A DNA stretch of 55,486 bases from Oscillospiraceae bacterium (GCA_017538965.1 JAFYHU010000057.1:1-55486), one strand, 5' to 3'. Shown: positions 36,799 through 44,796, numbered from the stretch's first letter. Translations and numbers: made by a program. The notes: generated by a model from the letters alone, not told the origin.

Positions 36799-38790
36799 GT
36801 GAAACCCCACAGAAGCTATACGCCGGAAGAGCTTCATTATCTGAAAATGCTCTCCCGGCAGTATCCTACCCTGCGCTCGGCCGGCACCGAGATCATCAAT
36901 CTCCGGGCCATTCTGAACCTTCCGAAAGGCTGTGAGCATTTCATCTCCGATGTCCACGGAGAACACGAGGCCTTTCTTCATCTGCTCAACTCCTGTTCCG
37001 GTGTGATCCGCGAGCGGCTCGACCTGCTCTTCAAGGACACCGTGCCGCATGCCGAACTGGATCAGCTGGCCACGCTGATCTATTATCCCGAGGAAAAGCT
37101 CGCCCAGCTGCTGCCGGAGATCGACGATCCCGACGAGTGGTACCGCATCACGCTGTACCGCCTGATCGAGGTCTGCCGCTCCGTCAGCTCCCGCTATTCC
37201 CGGTCCAAGGTCCGCAAGGTTCTGCCGCCGGACTATGCCTACATCATTGAAGAGCTGCTGCACACCCACTCGGAAGAGATCGACAAGCAGGACTATTACA
37301 AGAACATCATCACCACCATCGTCGAGATCGGTCAGGCCCACGATTTCATCGCCGCCATCTGCGCGGTCATCAAGAGTCTGGCCGTCGACCATCTTCATCT
37401 CGTGGGCGATATCTTCGACCGCGGGCCCCGCGCCGATGTCATCATGGATTCCCTTCTTGCCTACCACAGTGTCGACATTCAGTGGGGCAACCACGACATC
37501 CTGTGGATGGGCGCCGCATCCGGCAGCCGGACGCTGGTGGCCACGGTGCTCGCCAATTCCATTCATTATAATAATCTCGAAGTGATCGAAACCGGTTACG
37601 GCATCTCGCTGCGCCCGCTCTCGGTCTTTGCCAACGAGGTCTACAAAGACTGCGACGTCTCGCGCTTTGCCGTCAAGCTTACCGAGGGCGACGCCGCCAA
37701 TGCCACCGAGAAGGACAAACTGCTCTCCGCCCGGATGCACAAGGCCATCACAGTCATCCTCTTCAAGCTGGAAGGGCAGAAGATTCTGCGCCATCCGGAA
37801 TACGGCATGAATGACCGGCTGCTCCTGGACAAAATCAATTATGCCGACAGGACGATCACGATTGACGGCAAAACCTGGCCTCTCGAGGATGTCGATTTCC
37901 CGACCGTCGACCCTGCCGACCCCTATGCGCTTACCCCCGAGGAGCGCGACGTCATCGACCGCCTGACCAGTTCCTTCGAGCACAGCGAAAAGCTGCAGGC
38001 CCACGTCCGCTTCCTCTATTCCAAAGGAAGCCTCTATAAAATCCACAACGGCAACCTGCTCTTCCACGGCTGCATCCCTCTCACGCCGGACGGGCAGCTG
38101 CTCTCCTTCCGTCTTGACGGCAGGGAACGGGCGGGCAAGGATTTTCTCGACTTCGTCGATACCGCCGCCCGGCAGGCCTATTACTACAAGCCGGGGACGC
38201 CCGAGCGCAAGCTGGGCATGGATCTTCTCTGGTTCCTCTGGGCCGGGCGCAACAGCCCGATTTTCGGCCGCGACCGCATGACCACCTTCGAGCGCCGCCT
38301 CATTGCCGACGAAAAGGCCTGGGCCGAGCCGAAGAACCCCTACTACACGCTCTATCAGGATCCCGCCGTCTGCAGCTTTATTCTGAAGGAATTCGGTCTG
38401 GAAGGTCCGCACTGCCACATTATCAACGGCCATGTGCCCGTCAAGACGCGCAAGGGTGAAAGCCCCATCAAGGGCGGCGGCAAGCTGATCGTCATCGACG
38501 GCGGCTTCTGCAAGGCCTATCAGCCGACCTCCGGCATCGCGGGATATACGCTGATCAGCACCTCCCAGTCCTTCCGGATTGTCGCCCACCAGCCCTTTGT
38601 CGGGCGCGAGACGGCCATCCGCGAAAACCACGGCATCGCCTCCTCCACCGAGATTTTCGAGCGCCAGGAGTATCGGCAGAAAATCAGCGACACCGACATC
38701 GGGCGCGACCTGCAGGCCCGCATCGACGATCTGCTCGTCCTGCTGGATGCCTACCGCGACGGCGTCGTAACGGAGGATCACAAAGGATAA
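36799..38790 (+). CDS. fbp: Class III fructose-1,6-bisphosphatase
   Basis: A 663-residue Firmicutes-type FBPase, a metallophosphatase removing the 1-phosphate of fructose-1,6-bisphosphate in gluconeogenesis. Metal-binding motifs are visible as SDVHGEHEAF near residue 50, VGDIFDRGPRAD and WGNHDILWMG, and the late INGHVPV segment. Length and order agree with the family. GTG start with AGGAGG upstream. It stands alone between a repeat element and the HU gene. Confidence 0.97.
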   Translation: MKPHRSYTPEELHYLKMLSRQYPTLRSAGTEIINLRAILNLPKGCEHFISDVHGEHEAFLHLLNSCSGVIRERLDLLFKDTVPHAELDQLATLIYYPEEKLAQLLPEIDDPDEWYRITLYRLIEVCRSVSSRYSRSKVRKVLPPDYAYIIEELLHTHSEEIDKQDYYKNIITTIVEIGQAHDFIAAICAVIKSLAVDHLHLVGDIFDRGPRADVIMDSLLAYHSVDIQWGNHDILWMGAASGSRTLVATVLANSIHYNNLEVIETGYGISLRPLSVFANEVYKDCDVSRFAVKLTEGDAANATEKDKLLSARMHKAITVILFKLEGQKILRHPEYGMNDRLLLDKINYADRTITIDGKTWPLEDVDFPTVDPADPYALTPEERDVIDRLTSSFEHSEKLQAHVRFLYSKGSLYKIHNGNLLFHGCIPLTPDGQLLSFRLDGRERAGKDFLDFVDTAARQAYYYKPGTPERKLGMDLLWFLWAGRNSPIFGRDRMTTFERRLIADEKAWAEPKNPYYTLYQDPAVCSFILKEFGLEGPHCHIINGHVPVKTRKGESPIKGGGKLIVIDGGFCKAYQPTSGIAGYTLISTSQSFRIVAHQPFVGRETAIRENHGIASSTEIFERQEYRQKISDTDIGRDLQARIDDLLVLLDAYRDGVVTEDHKG

Positions 38791-38819
38791 CAGAGGAAAG
38801 AGGATTGTCCTAAAAGCCC

Positions 38820-38849
38820 AAAAAACGCCGATAAACAGGCGGTTTTTCA
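38820..38849 (+). terminator. fbp terminator
   Basis: AAAAACGCC (38821-38829) pairs with GGCGGTTTTT (38838-38847) with one bulge; the T-run forms the 3' arm. It lies 30 bases after the fbp stop. Confidence 0.65.
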
Positions 38850-38861
38850 GCGATTTTCCAC

Positions 38862-38890
38862 TTGCATATTCGTTTCTTCCCTGCTATAAT
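38862..38890 (+). promoter_or_regulatory. Promoter of the first HU gene
   Basis: TTGCAT (38862-38867), 17 bases, TATAAT (38885-38890), 39 bases before the ATG. Confidence 0.8.
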
Positions 38891-38929
38891 AGCCGCTGTT
38901 GAATCCAACACAGAAAGGACTAACAAATC

Positions 38930-39205
38930 ATGACAAAAGCAGAACTCGTAAAAAAAGTCGCCGCAGACGCCGCTCTGACTCAGAAGCAGGCTGCTGCCGC
39001 TGTTGACAGTGCCATCGGCGCTGTTGTCGATGCTGTCGCCGCCGGCGAGAAGGTTTCTCTGATCGGCTTCGGCACCTTTGAGAAGAAGCATCGTGATGCC
39101 CGCGTCGGCCGCAACCCCGCCACCGGCGAGGCCATGAAGTTTGCCGCGAGCAACACCCCGGTCTTCAAGGCCGGCAAGGCTTTCAAGGACAAGGTCAACG
39201 GATAA
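38930..39205 (+). CDS. hup: HU-family nucleoid protein, copy 1
   Basis: A 91-residue histone-like protein: helices 1-2 (KAELVKKVAADAALTQKQAA), the GFGTFEKK beta strand, the flexible DNA-binding arm with RxGRNPATGEAMKF and the closing FKAGKAFKDKVNG. It bends DNA as a dimer. Monocistronic, with its own promoter and terminator. A second copy about 75% identical by eye lies at 42180-42452; they differ mainly in the N-terminal dimer helices. Confidence 0.97.
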   Translation: MTKAELVKKVAADAALTQKQAAAAVDSAIGAVVDAVAAGEKVSLIGFGTFEKKHRDARVGRNPATGEAMKFAASNTPVFKAGKAFKDKVNG

Positions 39206-39223
39206 TCATTCTACCTTTTGTCT

Positions 39224-39263
39224 GCAGAAGGGCAGCCGTTTCGGCTGCCCTTTCTGCTTTTCC
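39224..39263 (+). terminator. Terminator of the first HU gene
   Basis: GCAGAAGGGCAGCCG (39224-39238) pairs with CGGCTGCCCTTTCTGC (39242-39257, one bulge), followed by TTTTCC. Confidence 0.85.
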
Positions 39264-39272
39264 GGACCATGT

Positions 39273-39301
39273 TTGACAGATTCCCGCCGAGCGTGTACAA
39301 T
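39273..39301 (+). promoter_or_regulatory. Promoter of the 77-residue protein gene
   Basis: TTGACA (39273-39278), 17 bases, TACAAT (39296-39301), 30 bases before the start. Confidence 0.8.
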
Positions 39302-39331
39302 GATGAAAAGGAAAACACCGGGAGGCTCATG

Positions 39332-39565
39332 ATGAAGCTTTTCAGAAAAGAAAAACCGGCCCCTGCCGCTCCGGCCTGGCCGAGGGAACAGTATGAGCCC
39401 GTTATCCGCAGCAGCATCTGCACCGGCGAGCAGGTGGCCTGCATGCGTGAGCAGGAAACGGGAAAGCTCCACGAAGTCATGCTGCTGCGCACGGCGGCGG
39501 ACCGGGAGGAGTTCTGCCGGATTGCCGGCATCGAAGATCCCGCATCCCTGAAAACCGTCTATTGA
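39332..39565 (+). CDS. Small hypothetical protein (77 aa)
   Basis: Not recognised. A soluble 77-residue protein beginning MKLFRKEKPAPAAPAWP with two Cys (ICTGEQVACMREQ) about eight residues apart and a third in EEFCRIAG. The start at 39332 gives six bases after GGGAGG; the ATG just before it (39329) is possible. It has its own consensus promoter and a strong terminator, so it is almost certainly a real, independently expressed gene. The Cys pair could bind a metal or form a disulfide; nothing more can be said. Confidence 0.75.
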   Translation: MKLFRKEKPAPAAPAWPREQYEPVIRSSICTGEQVACMREQETGKLHEVMLLRTAADREEFCRIAGIEDPASLKTVY

Positions 39566-39568
39566 AAA

Positions 39569-39608
39569 AAGGAAGCGTTCAGAAACCAAACTGAACGCTT
39601 CCTTTTCG
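39569..39608. terminator. Bidirectional terminator
   Basis: Perfect 14-bp arms AAGGAAGCGTTCAG (39569-39582) and CTGAACGCTTCCTT (39591-39604) flanked by A and T runs, between converging genes. Confidence 0.9.
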
Positions 39609-39621
39609 GTTTTGGAACGAT

Positions 39622-40611
39622 TTACGCCGTGATCTGGTAGCCGGAGATGTCAAACAGGCTCTCGTTCACGGCCGTGTCGATGCTCTCGATCGTGTAGACC
39701 GACTCGCCGATGTCGATGCCGGTATCGATCACGGGCGCGCCCTCTATATAACGAATCAGCTTTCCTTCGCTGTCGAAATAGAAAGCCCCTTCCGGCTCAT
39801 AGTCGGTCGCCGGGTAGACGTCGACGGTGCAGGATACGCCGTCCACGTCGCGGGTCTCGGTCGTAAAGTCGGTCCGCAGGGCGCGGCTCTGGACAGCGCG
39901 GAAAAGGTCATCCAACGCCAGAATGCTGCCCTCCAGCAGCGTCGGATCGATCGAGGTGACAAACATGCCCGTCAGTTTTTCAGGATCCAGGGAATAGACG
40001 CTGCCATCCCTATAGAAGGTCACCGTCGTGCTCTCATAGCCGGAGACCTGCGTGGTTTTGGAAGAGTAGAAGATGCCGTCTTTCGTATACACGTCAAGCA
40101 GACTGTTGGCATCCATATAGTCGGTGTGAAGCGCATACTTCAGATGTGCGCCTGCCACCTGGTCGACGCTGTGGAACAGCGCATACAGGCGGGTATCAGG
40201 CGCCAGATAGGCCTCCGTGTCCGCCCCTTCCCTGCCATAATAGATGGTGTATCCGTAATTCAGCTCAATGACACCCTGGTCCATGTGCAGGATTCCCGTC
40301 AGTGAGCTCCCGTCGGCAAACGTGATGGCAAGCTGATTCCCCTCGAGCGACCATGCCTTGATTCCCATGGACTCGTCATCGAAGCTCATGCTGCCGGTTC
40401 CGTCTGCATTGAGGACCACCGCCGAGCTGCCGTCCAGCTGAGAGGCATCCGCGATCTGCCCGGCATAGCCCATGGCAAACATGGTATATGTCTGCGCCGC
40501 TTCCGCCGGATGTTCACCATCCGCGTAAGCGACCGCGCCGCCGGCAGCGCACAGGCTGAAGACCAGCACCGCACCCAGCAGCAGAGACAGCAGCGTCTTT
40601 CTTGTTTTCAT
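39622..40611 (-). CDS. Secreted protein of unknown function
   Basis: A 329-residue exported protein. The signal peptide is clear (KTRKTLLSLLLGAVLVFSLC, cleavage likely near AYADG, residues 28-30). The mature part is acidic, rich in Tyr, Asp and Thr, and looks like an all-beta protein with repeated strand-turn patterns (GTGSMSFDDESMGIKAWSLE; GNQLAITFADGSSLTG), reminiscent of lipocalin or DUF4923-like extracellular folds. The family is not recognised. It is divergent from the PP2C phosphatase gene and has its own promoter. Confidence 0.85.
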   Translation of the reverse strand: MKTRKTLLSLLLGAVLVFSLCAAGGAVAYADGEHPAEAAQTYTMFAMGYAGQIADASQLDGSSAVVLNADGTGSMSFDDESMGIKAWSLEGNQLAITFADGSSLTGILHMDQGVIELNYGYTIYYGREGADTEAYLAPDTRLYALFHSVDQVAGAHLKYALHTDYMDANSLLDVYTKDGIFYSSKTTQVSGYESTTVTFYRDGSVYSLDPEKLTGMFVTSIDPTLLEGSILALDDLFRAVQSRALRTDFTTETRDVDGVSCTVDVYPATDYEPEGAFYFDSEGKLIRYIEGAPVIDTGIDIGESVYTIESIDTAVNESLFDISGYQITA

Positions 40612-40682
40612 CTCTTTTTCAACCTTTCTTTGTTTCCGGAAATCCGGTCCGTTCCGTCTGGTTTCTTCCTGCCGTTTTTTCC

Positions 40683-40712
40683 AATATACCATATAAAAAA
40701 CCGGTCTGTCCA
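40683..40712 (-). promoter_or_regulatory. Promoter of the secreted protein gene
   Basis: Minus-strand TGGACA (40707-40712), 18 bases, TATATT (40683-40688), giving a leader of about 65 bases. Confidence 0.6.
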
Positions 40713-40763
40713 TAAAAGAATTTCGAAACCGGCATTTCGGAACACTTTTCTTCCCCGCAAGCC

Positions 40764-40792
40764 TTGCCATATCGCCGCATTTCCCATATAAT
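40764..40792 (+). promoter_or_regulatory. Promoter of the PP2C phosphatase gene
   Basis: TTGCCA (40764-40769), 17 bases, TATAAT (40787-40792), 32 bases before the ATG. Confidence 0.8.
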
Positions 40793-40824
40793 GGTTCTGC
40801 GAGTCCGACAAAAGGAGGGGAACA

Positions 40825-42063
40825 ATGACAAACAACAGTCAACAGGCCATCGAGGCCGCAGCCGGAAAAAAGATCCGGCACTCCCTGAGCAACCGGATTT
40901 TTCAGCTGATTCTGTGGACAGCGGCAGCTCTCGCAGCTGTCTCCATCCTTGTCACGGTTATCATGTTTTATACGGAATTCCTTGACATTTCCCGGGAGGG
41001 GGCATCCGCAACCGGCAGCCTGCTGAAGTATGTGGTTATTTATCTGCTTCTGATGACCCTTGTCACCCTGGTCATAGCCTTTTTCATGAAGCAATATGCC
41101 GCCGAGCATATTGTGGAACCGATCGACGAGATCGCCTCTGCCGCTACGGATTATATCCTCGACAAAAGCGACGGGACGCTGGACGAGACGCACTTTTTTG
41201 ACCTGCATCTGAATACGGACGATGAGCTTGAACGTCTTGCTCTCGTTCTGCGGGATATGGAAGTGAGCATGGCGGATTATGTGGAGAACCTGACCCGGGT
41301 AACCAGAGAAAAGGAACGCATCAGCACCGAACTGGGGCTGGCCCAGCGGATTCAGGAGAACATGCTGCCCAATGTGTTTTCTCCCTATCCGGGCAGACAG
41401 GATCTGGATATTCACGCTTCTATGGATCCGGCCAAGGAAGTCGGCGGCGATTTTTATGACTTCTTCCTGATCGACGACGATCATCTCGGCATGGTCATGG
41501 CAGATGTCTCCGGAAAGGGAATCCCTGCCGCCCTGTTCATGATGATGGCCAGGATCATGATCAATTACGCGGCAAAGTCCGGCTCGTCGCCGGCGCAGGT
41601 GCTCCAGCGGGTAAATGCGAGGATCTGCGAAAACAACGAGGCGGAAATGTTTGTCACGGTCTGGCTCGGCATTCTGGATCTCTCCACGGGAGAAGTTACG
41701 GCGGCCAATGCCGGTCACGAGTATCCCATGCTGCGCGGCGAGGATGGGAACTTCGCCATCAAAAAAGACCCACACGGGTTCGTGGTGGGCGGCATGGAAG
41801 GAGTCCGATTCCGGGATTACAAGTTTACGCTGGAGAGAGGCGGAACCCTGTTCCTCTACACGGACGGGCTTCCGGAGGCCAACAACGCCAAGGGAGAGCT
41901 GTTCGGTACGGACAGAATTCTGGAGGTTCTCAACAGAGACCCGGACGCCTCCACCAGGCAGCTTCTGAATAACATGACCGCAGCCGTGGCAGAATATGTG
42001 GGCAGCACAGAGCAGTTTGACGACCTGACCATGATGGCCGTCCGACTGAAGGAACTGACATAA
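40825..42063 (+). CDS. Membrane PP2C-type (SpoIIE/RsbU-like) serine phosphatase
   Basis: A 412-residue signalling protein. Two membrane helices (about 27-52 and 69-90) bracket a very short outside loop; a HAMP-like linker follows (EHIVEPIDEIASAATDYI), then a coiled coil and a PPM phosphatase domain. Metal-site motifs are EVGGDFYDFF near residue 210 and ADVSGKGIPAALFMM near 230, with a late FDDLTMMAVR. Family members dephosphorylate anti-anti-sigma factors. No STAS-domain or anti-sigma gene is adjacent, so the target is elsewhere. A ribosome site AGGAGGGG lies just upstream. Confidence 0.92.
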   Translation: MTNNSQQAIEAAAGKKIRHSLSNRIFQLILWTAAALAAVSILVTVIMFYTEFLDISREGASATGSLLKYVVIYLLLMTLVTLVIAFFMKQYAAEHIVEPIDEIASAATDYILDKSDGTLDETHFFDLHLNTDDELERLALVLRDMEVSMADYVENLTRVTREKERISTELGLAQRIQENMLPNVFSPYPGRQDLDIHASMDPAKEVGGDFYDFFLIDDDHLGMVMADVSGKGIPAALFMMMARIMINYAAKSGSSPAQVLQRVNARICENNEAEMFVTVWLGILDLSTGEVTAANAGHEYPMLRGEDGNFAIKKDPHGFVVGGMEGVRFRDYKFTLERGGTLFLYTDGLPEANNAKGELFGTDRILEVLNRDPDASTRQLLNNMTAAVAEYVGSTEQFDDLTMMAVRLKELT

Positions 42064-42099
42064 ATCAAAAAGAATCTGTCCGAAAGCGTAATCCACCCC

Positions 42100-42128
42100 T
42101 TGTAATATCGGCGCATCTTTGCTATAAT
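42100..42128 (+). promoter_or_regulatory. Promoter of the second HU gene
   Basis: TTGTAA (42100-42105), 17 bases, TATAAT (42123-42128), 51 bases before the ATG. Confidence 0.75.
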
Positions 42129-42179
42129 TCCCTTACAGACATACAGAAAACATTCTATTATAAAAAAGGAGAAAAACAC

Positions 42180-42452
42180 ATGAACAAATCCGAACTCATC
42201 AAAAAGGTCGCCGCAGAGAACGATCTCAGCCAGAAGGCCGCTGCCAAGGTTGTCGACAGTGTCCTTGGCTCCATTATGGACTCTCTCGCTGCCCGCAAGC
42301 CCGTTACCCTGATCGGTTTCGGCACCTTCACCTGCCGTCATCGCGATGCCCGCACCGGCCGCAACCCCGCCACCGGCAAAGCCATGAAGTTTGCTGCCAG
42401 CAACACGCCGATCTTCAAGGCCGGCAAAGCCTTCAAGGACAAAGTCAACTGA
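42180..42452 (+). CDS. hup: HU-family nucleoid protein, copy 2
   Basis: A 90-residue HU paralog with the same arm (GRNPATGKAMKF) and ending (FKAGKAFKDKVN) as copy 1. Helices 1-2 differ (KSELIKKVAAENDLSQKAAAKVV), and the strand region carries a Cys (GTFTCRHRDARTG) absent from copy 1. AAAAGGAG precedes the start. Different dimer surfaces and a Cys suggest that the copies may act under different conditions or as heterodimers (inference). Confidence 0.97.
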   Translation: MNKSELIKKVAAENDLSQKAAAKVVDSVLGSIMDSLAARKPVTLIGFGTFTCRHRDARTGRNPATGKAMKFAASNTPIFKAGKAFKDKVN

Positions 42453-42469
42453 TTATTCCGACCCAATCC

Positions 42470-42504
42470 GTGAGACAGCCGTCACCGGCTGTCTCACTTT
42501 TTTT
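42470..42504 (+). terminator. Terminator of the second HU gene
   Basis: Perfect arms GTGAGACAGCCG (42470-42481) and CGGCTGTCTCAC (42486-42497) around TCAC, followed by seven T's. The small-protein gene begins 12 bases later. Confidence 0.93.
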
Positions 42505-42515
42505 GGAGGATCGCC

Positions 42516-42626
42516 ATGAAAAAAATACGGAAACGCATTCGGAAGCTTTATGATCTGGGCAGCCGCTTCGAGACTGCGGCGGAGCGCGCCGTCGCCGCGC
42601 TGGTCAGGAAACTGAGAAAGCGCTGA
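42516..42626 (+). CDS. 36-residue cationic small protein
   Basis: An ATG with GGAGG seven bases upstream opens a 36-codon frame ended by TGA. The product starts MKKIRKRIRKLYDLGSRFET and ends VAALVRKLRKR. Both ends are strongly basic and the middle is amphipathic, fitting one or two helices that would bind nucleic acid or an anionic membrane. It lies between two strong terminators, so it is expressed either by read-through from the HU gene or from a promoter I cannot see. Conservation in relatives would decide whether it is real. Possible roles include a ribosome- or DNA-associated peptide, or a membrane-active peptide. Confidence 0.6.
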   Translation: MKKIRKRIRKLYDLGSRFETAAERAVAALVRKLRKR

Positions 42627-42631
42627 AAAAC

Positions 42632-42668
42632 CGGAGAGAGGGCAAGCGCTCTCTCTCCGATCTTTTAT
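42632..42668. terminator. Bidirectional terminator
   Basis: CGGAGAGAG (42632-42640) pairs with CTCTCTCCG (42651-42659), with T-rich flank TCTTTTAT on the right and AAAA on the left, between the small protein and the converging Rrf2 gene. Confidence 0.8.
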
Positions 42669-43096
42669 ATCCTGTCATCCGGAGCGCCGCCGTGCTCCTG
42701 CAGCAGATCCTGCAGCGTAAACCCGCTCAGATAACCGCTGACAACCCTGTTCAGGCCTTCCCAGAGTGGGAGCGTCCGGCACGCAGCGGCACGCCCGCAG
42801 GGCTTCGAGCCCTCTTCGAGGCAGGCAACGGGAACCAGCGGCCCCTCGGCAGCCTGCAGAACCTCCAGCGCGCTGATCTCTTCCGCCGGCCGGGCCAGCC
42901 GATAACCGCCGCCCTTCCCGCGCACGCCCTCGACGAGCTTTCCCCTGACCAGATCCTTTACAATGCTTTCCAGATATTTCTCGGAAATCTCCTGCCGGGC
43001 AGCGGCTTCCTTGAGCGTAACGTAGCCGTCTTTCCTGTTTTCCGCCAGATCCACGAGAATACGCAGCGCATAGCGGCCGCGGGTAGAGATCATCAT
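42665..43096 (-). CDS. Rrf2-family transcriptional regulator with Cys triad
   Basis: A 143-residue winged-helix regulator. The N-terminus MISTRGRYALRILVDLAE and the RGKGGGYRLARP wing are diagnostic of Rrf2/IscR. Three Cys follow in VACLEEGSKPCGRAAACRTLP, the arrangement that ligates an Fe-S cluster in IscR and NsrR. It probably senses iron-sulfur status, NO or redox. No isc/suf genes are adjacent. It has its own promoter; targets cannot be assigned within the window. Confidence 0.93.
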   Translation of the reverse strand: MMISTRGRYALRILVDLAENRKDGYVTLKEAAARQEISEKYLESIVKDLVRGKLVEGVRGKGGGYRLARPAEEISALEVLQAAEGPLVPVACLEEGSKPCGRAAACRTLPLWEGLNRVVSGYLSGFTLQDLLQEHGGAPDDRI

Positions 43097-43123
43097 CGTC
43101 AGCGCCCCCTGTCTTTTTTACCT

Positions 43124-43152
43124 ATTATACAGCAGGGTTGATAGGAATTCAA
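43124..43152 (-). promoter_or_regulatory. Rrf2 gene promoter
   Basis: Minus-strand TTGAAT (43147-43152), 17 bases, TATAAT (43124-43129), 28 bases before the start. Confidence 0.75.
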
Positions 43153-43284
43153 GCGAAACCGCAGGGCGAGCCGGACAGGATTCCTGCATGGACAGCATGC
43201 CATGATCCGGCTTGGGGTCTTTGTGACGGCAAAGTCGGACCGGGTCAATTGCAACCTGCTATTCCAGATTCCAAATCTCGCTCC

Positions 43285-43322
43285 GTTGAGAACTTCGATA
43301 AAAAGTTATCCAAGTTCTCAAC
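43285..43322. promoter_or_regulatory. 38-bp palindrome upstream of the AAA_14 ATPase gene
   Basis: Outer arms GTTGAGAACTT (43285-43295) and AAGTTCTCAAC (43312-43322) are perfect; inside them GATAA and TTATC continue the pairing after one C-C mismatch, around AAAG. A third copy, AACTTCTCAAC (43390-43400, 10 of 11 matches), sits directly before the ribosome site. The promoter lies between the two sites, so this looks like an operator set for an unidentified repressor, perhaps the ATPase itself. Confidence 0.7.
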
Positions 43323-43329
43323 GCAGCGG

Positions 43330-43358
43330 TTGACTTTCTCTAGATGTCCCTGTATAAT
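43330..43358 (+). promoter_or_regulatory. AAA_14 ATPase gene promoter
   Basis: TTGACT (43330-43335), 17 bases, TATAAT (43353-43358), with palindromic sites just upstream and downstream. Confidence 0.8.
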
Positions 43359-43411
43359 CTCCATTGAAAAGTAGTATCATATATTAGTCAACTTCTCAAC
43401 GGGAGGGCACT

Positions 43412-44713
43412 ATGGAAATCAAGCGTGATTTATATCTGAAGAAGATCATCTCCTTTATGTGGGATGGACAGGTTAAGGTGATCACCGGAATACGCAGATG
43501 CGGGAAATCCTATCTGCTGCGTACGATCTTTAAGAACTATCTGCGGGAGCAGGGTGTTGCGGAGGATCACATTCTTACTTATGAATTGGATCTTGCTAAG
43601 GATATCCGCTACAGAAATCCGCTTGAACTGGCAAGAGATGTACGGGAACATACGGAGGGTCTGTCGGACCGCTTCTATCTTTTCGTCGATGAGATCCAGA
43701 TGTCTGACGAGGTGCCAAACCCATATAATCCGGACGGAAAAGCGATCACTTTCTATGATGCGCTGAACGATCTGAACTCCCTTTCCAATCTGGATATCTA
43801 TGTGACCGGAAGCAATTCCAGAATGCTGTCCAGCGATATTCTTACCGAGTTCAGAGGCCGCAGCGACGAGATCAGAGTTCATCCTCTCAGCTTTGCGGAG
43901 TACTATGCTTATACCGGCGGAGATAAAGCGGAAGCGTTTGACAATTATGCTTTTTACGGCGGCCTGCCTTTGATTCTTTCAAGGCCGGATGACACGGCAA
44001 AAGTGAATTATCTGAAAGCGCTCTTTTCCGAGGTCTATCTCAAAGATATTGTGGAACGGAAAAGGATCAAACGAGAAGATGTGCTGTCTGCCACGCTGGA
44101 CCTTTTGTGCTCCTCTGTCGGTTCTCTCACCAATCCAAACAATATTGCAAACGCTTTAAACTCAAGACAGAAACGAAACGGGGAAAACACCGTTTCAGCC
44201 AATACCGTAAAGTCATACATCGGTCATTTGGCAGATGCATATCTGTTTGAGGAGTGCCGCCGCTACGATGTGAAGGGAAAAGACTATTTTGATTACCCTA
44301 ACAAGTATTATTGCGACGACCTGGGCCTCAGAAATGCGAGGATCGGCTTCCGCCAGCAGGAGATGACCCATATTATGGAAAATATCATCTACAATGATCT
44401 CCGCATTCGCGGATGCGAAGTCGATATCGGGATTGTTTACGGGACTGAAAGAAACAAATCCGGGCAGACGGTTCAGGTTCCCAAAGAGATTGATTTTATT
44501 GCTGCCCGCGGAGAAAAAAAGACCTATATTCAATCTGCATATGCCATGGAAAACGAGGAAAAAGCGTTTGCTGAAAGCAAGCCCCTTGCTTTGACAGGAG
44601 ATTCCTTTCCGAAGATCATCGTCCGACACGATATACGAAAGCGTTGGTATGACGATCATGGAATCCTTCATATCGGTGTTCTGGACTTCTTACTTGACGA
44701 AGCGATTCTTTGA
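43412..44713 (+). CDS. AAA_14/DUF4143 ATPase
   Basis: A 433-residue protein of the family that joins an AAA_14 ATPase to a DUF4143 domain. The P-loop is GIRRCGKS near residue 25, Walker B is FYLFVDEIQM, and the sensor-like TGSNSRML and RGRSDEIRVHPLSF follow. The C-terminal part (about 210-430) contains the DUF4143 core (NTVKSYIGHLADAYLFEECRRYD; KEIDFIAARGEKKTYIQ, nuclease-like E-D-x-K pattern). These genes are abundant in gut bacteria, move horizontally, and have no settled function. Base composition is more AT-rich than its neighbours. GGGAGG precedes the start. Confidence 0.92.
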   Translation: MEIKRDLYLKKIISFMWDGQVKVITGIRRCGKSYLLRTIFKNYLREQGVAEDHILTYELDLAKDIRYRNPLELARDVREHTEGLSDRFYLFVDEIQMSDEVPNPYNPDGKAITFYDALNDLNSLSNLDIYVTGSNSRMLSSDILTEFRGRSDEIRVHPLSFAEYYAYTGGDKAEAFDNYAFYGGLPLILSRPDDTAKVNYLKALFSEVYLKDIVERKRIKREDVLSATLDLLCSSVGSLTNPNNIANALNSRQKRNGENTVSANTVKSYIGHLADAYLFEECRRYDVKGKDYFDYPNKYYCDDLGLRNARIGFRQQEMTHIMENIIYNDLRIRGCEVDIGIVYGTERNKSGQTVQVPKEIDFIAARGEKKTYIQSAYAMENEEKAFAESKPLALTGDSFPKIIVRHDIRKRWYDDHGILHIGVLDFLLDEAIL

Positions 44714-44750
44714 TCATAAACAGGCATTCATAATTTCAAATACGGTCAAA

Positions 44751-44796
44751 AAACGAGCTTCGCCCGACGTTTTGTGGAGACGAAGCTTGTTTTGCC
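44751..44796. terminator. Weak hairpin between converging genes
   Basis: AAACGAGCTTCG (44751-44762) pairs with CGAAGCTTGTTT (44781-44792), one mismatch, with a long loop. It may end the AAA_14 and MFS transcripts. The remainder of 44714-44855 shows no gene I can support. Confidence 0.5.

Noticed and set aside
36607-38781. 724-residue minus-strand frame opposite fbp
   Set aside because: Antisense shadow of the class III FBPase gene.
39622-42096. 824-residue minus-strand frame running from the secreted protein through the PP2C region
   Set aside because: Only the part from 40611 down has a signal peptide and ribosome site; the rest is opposite the PP2C gene.
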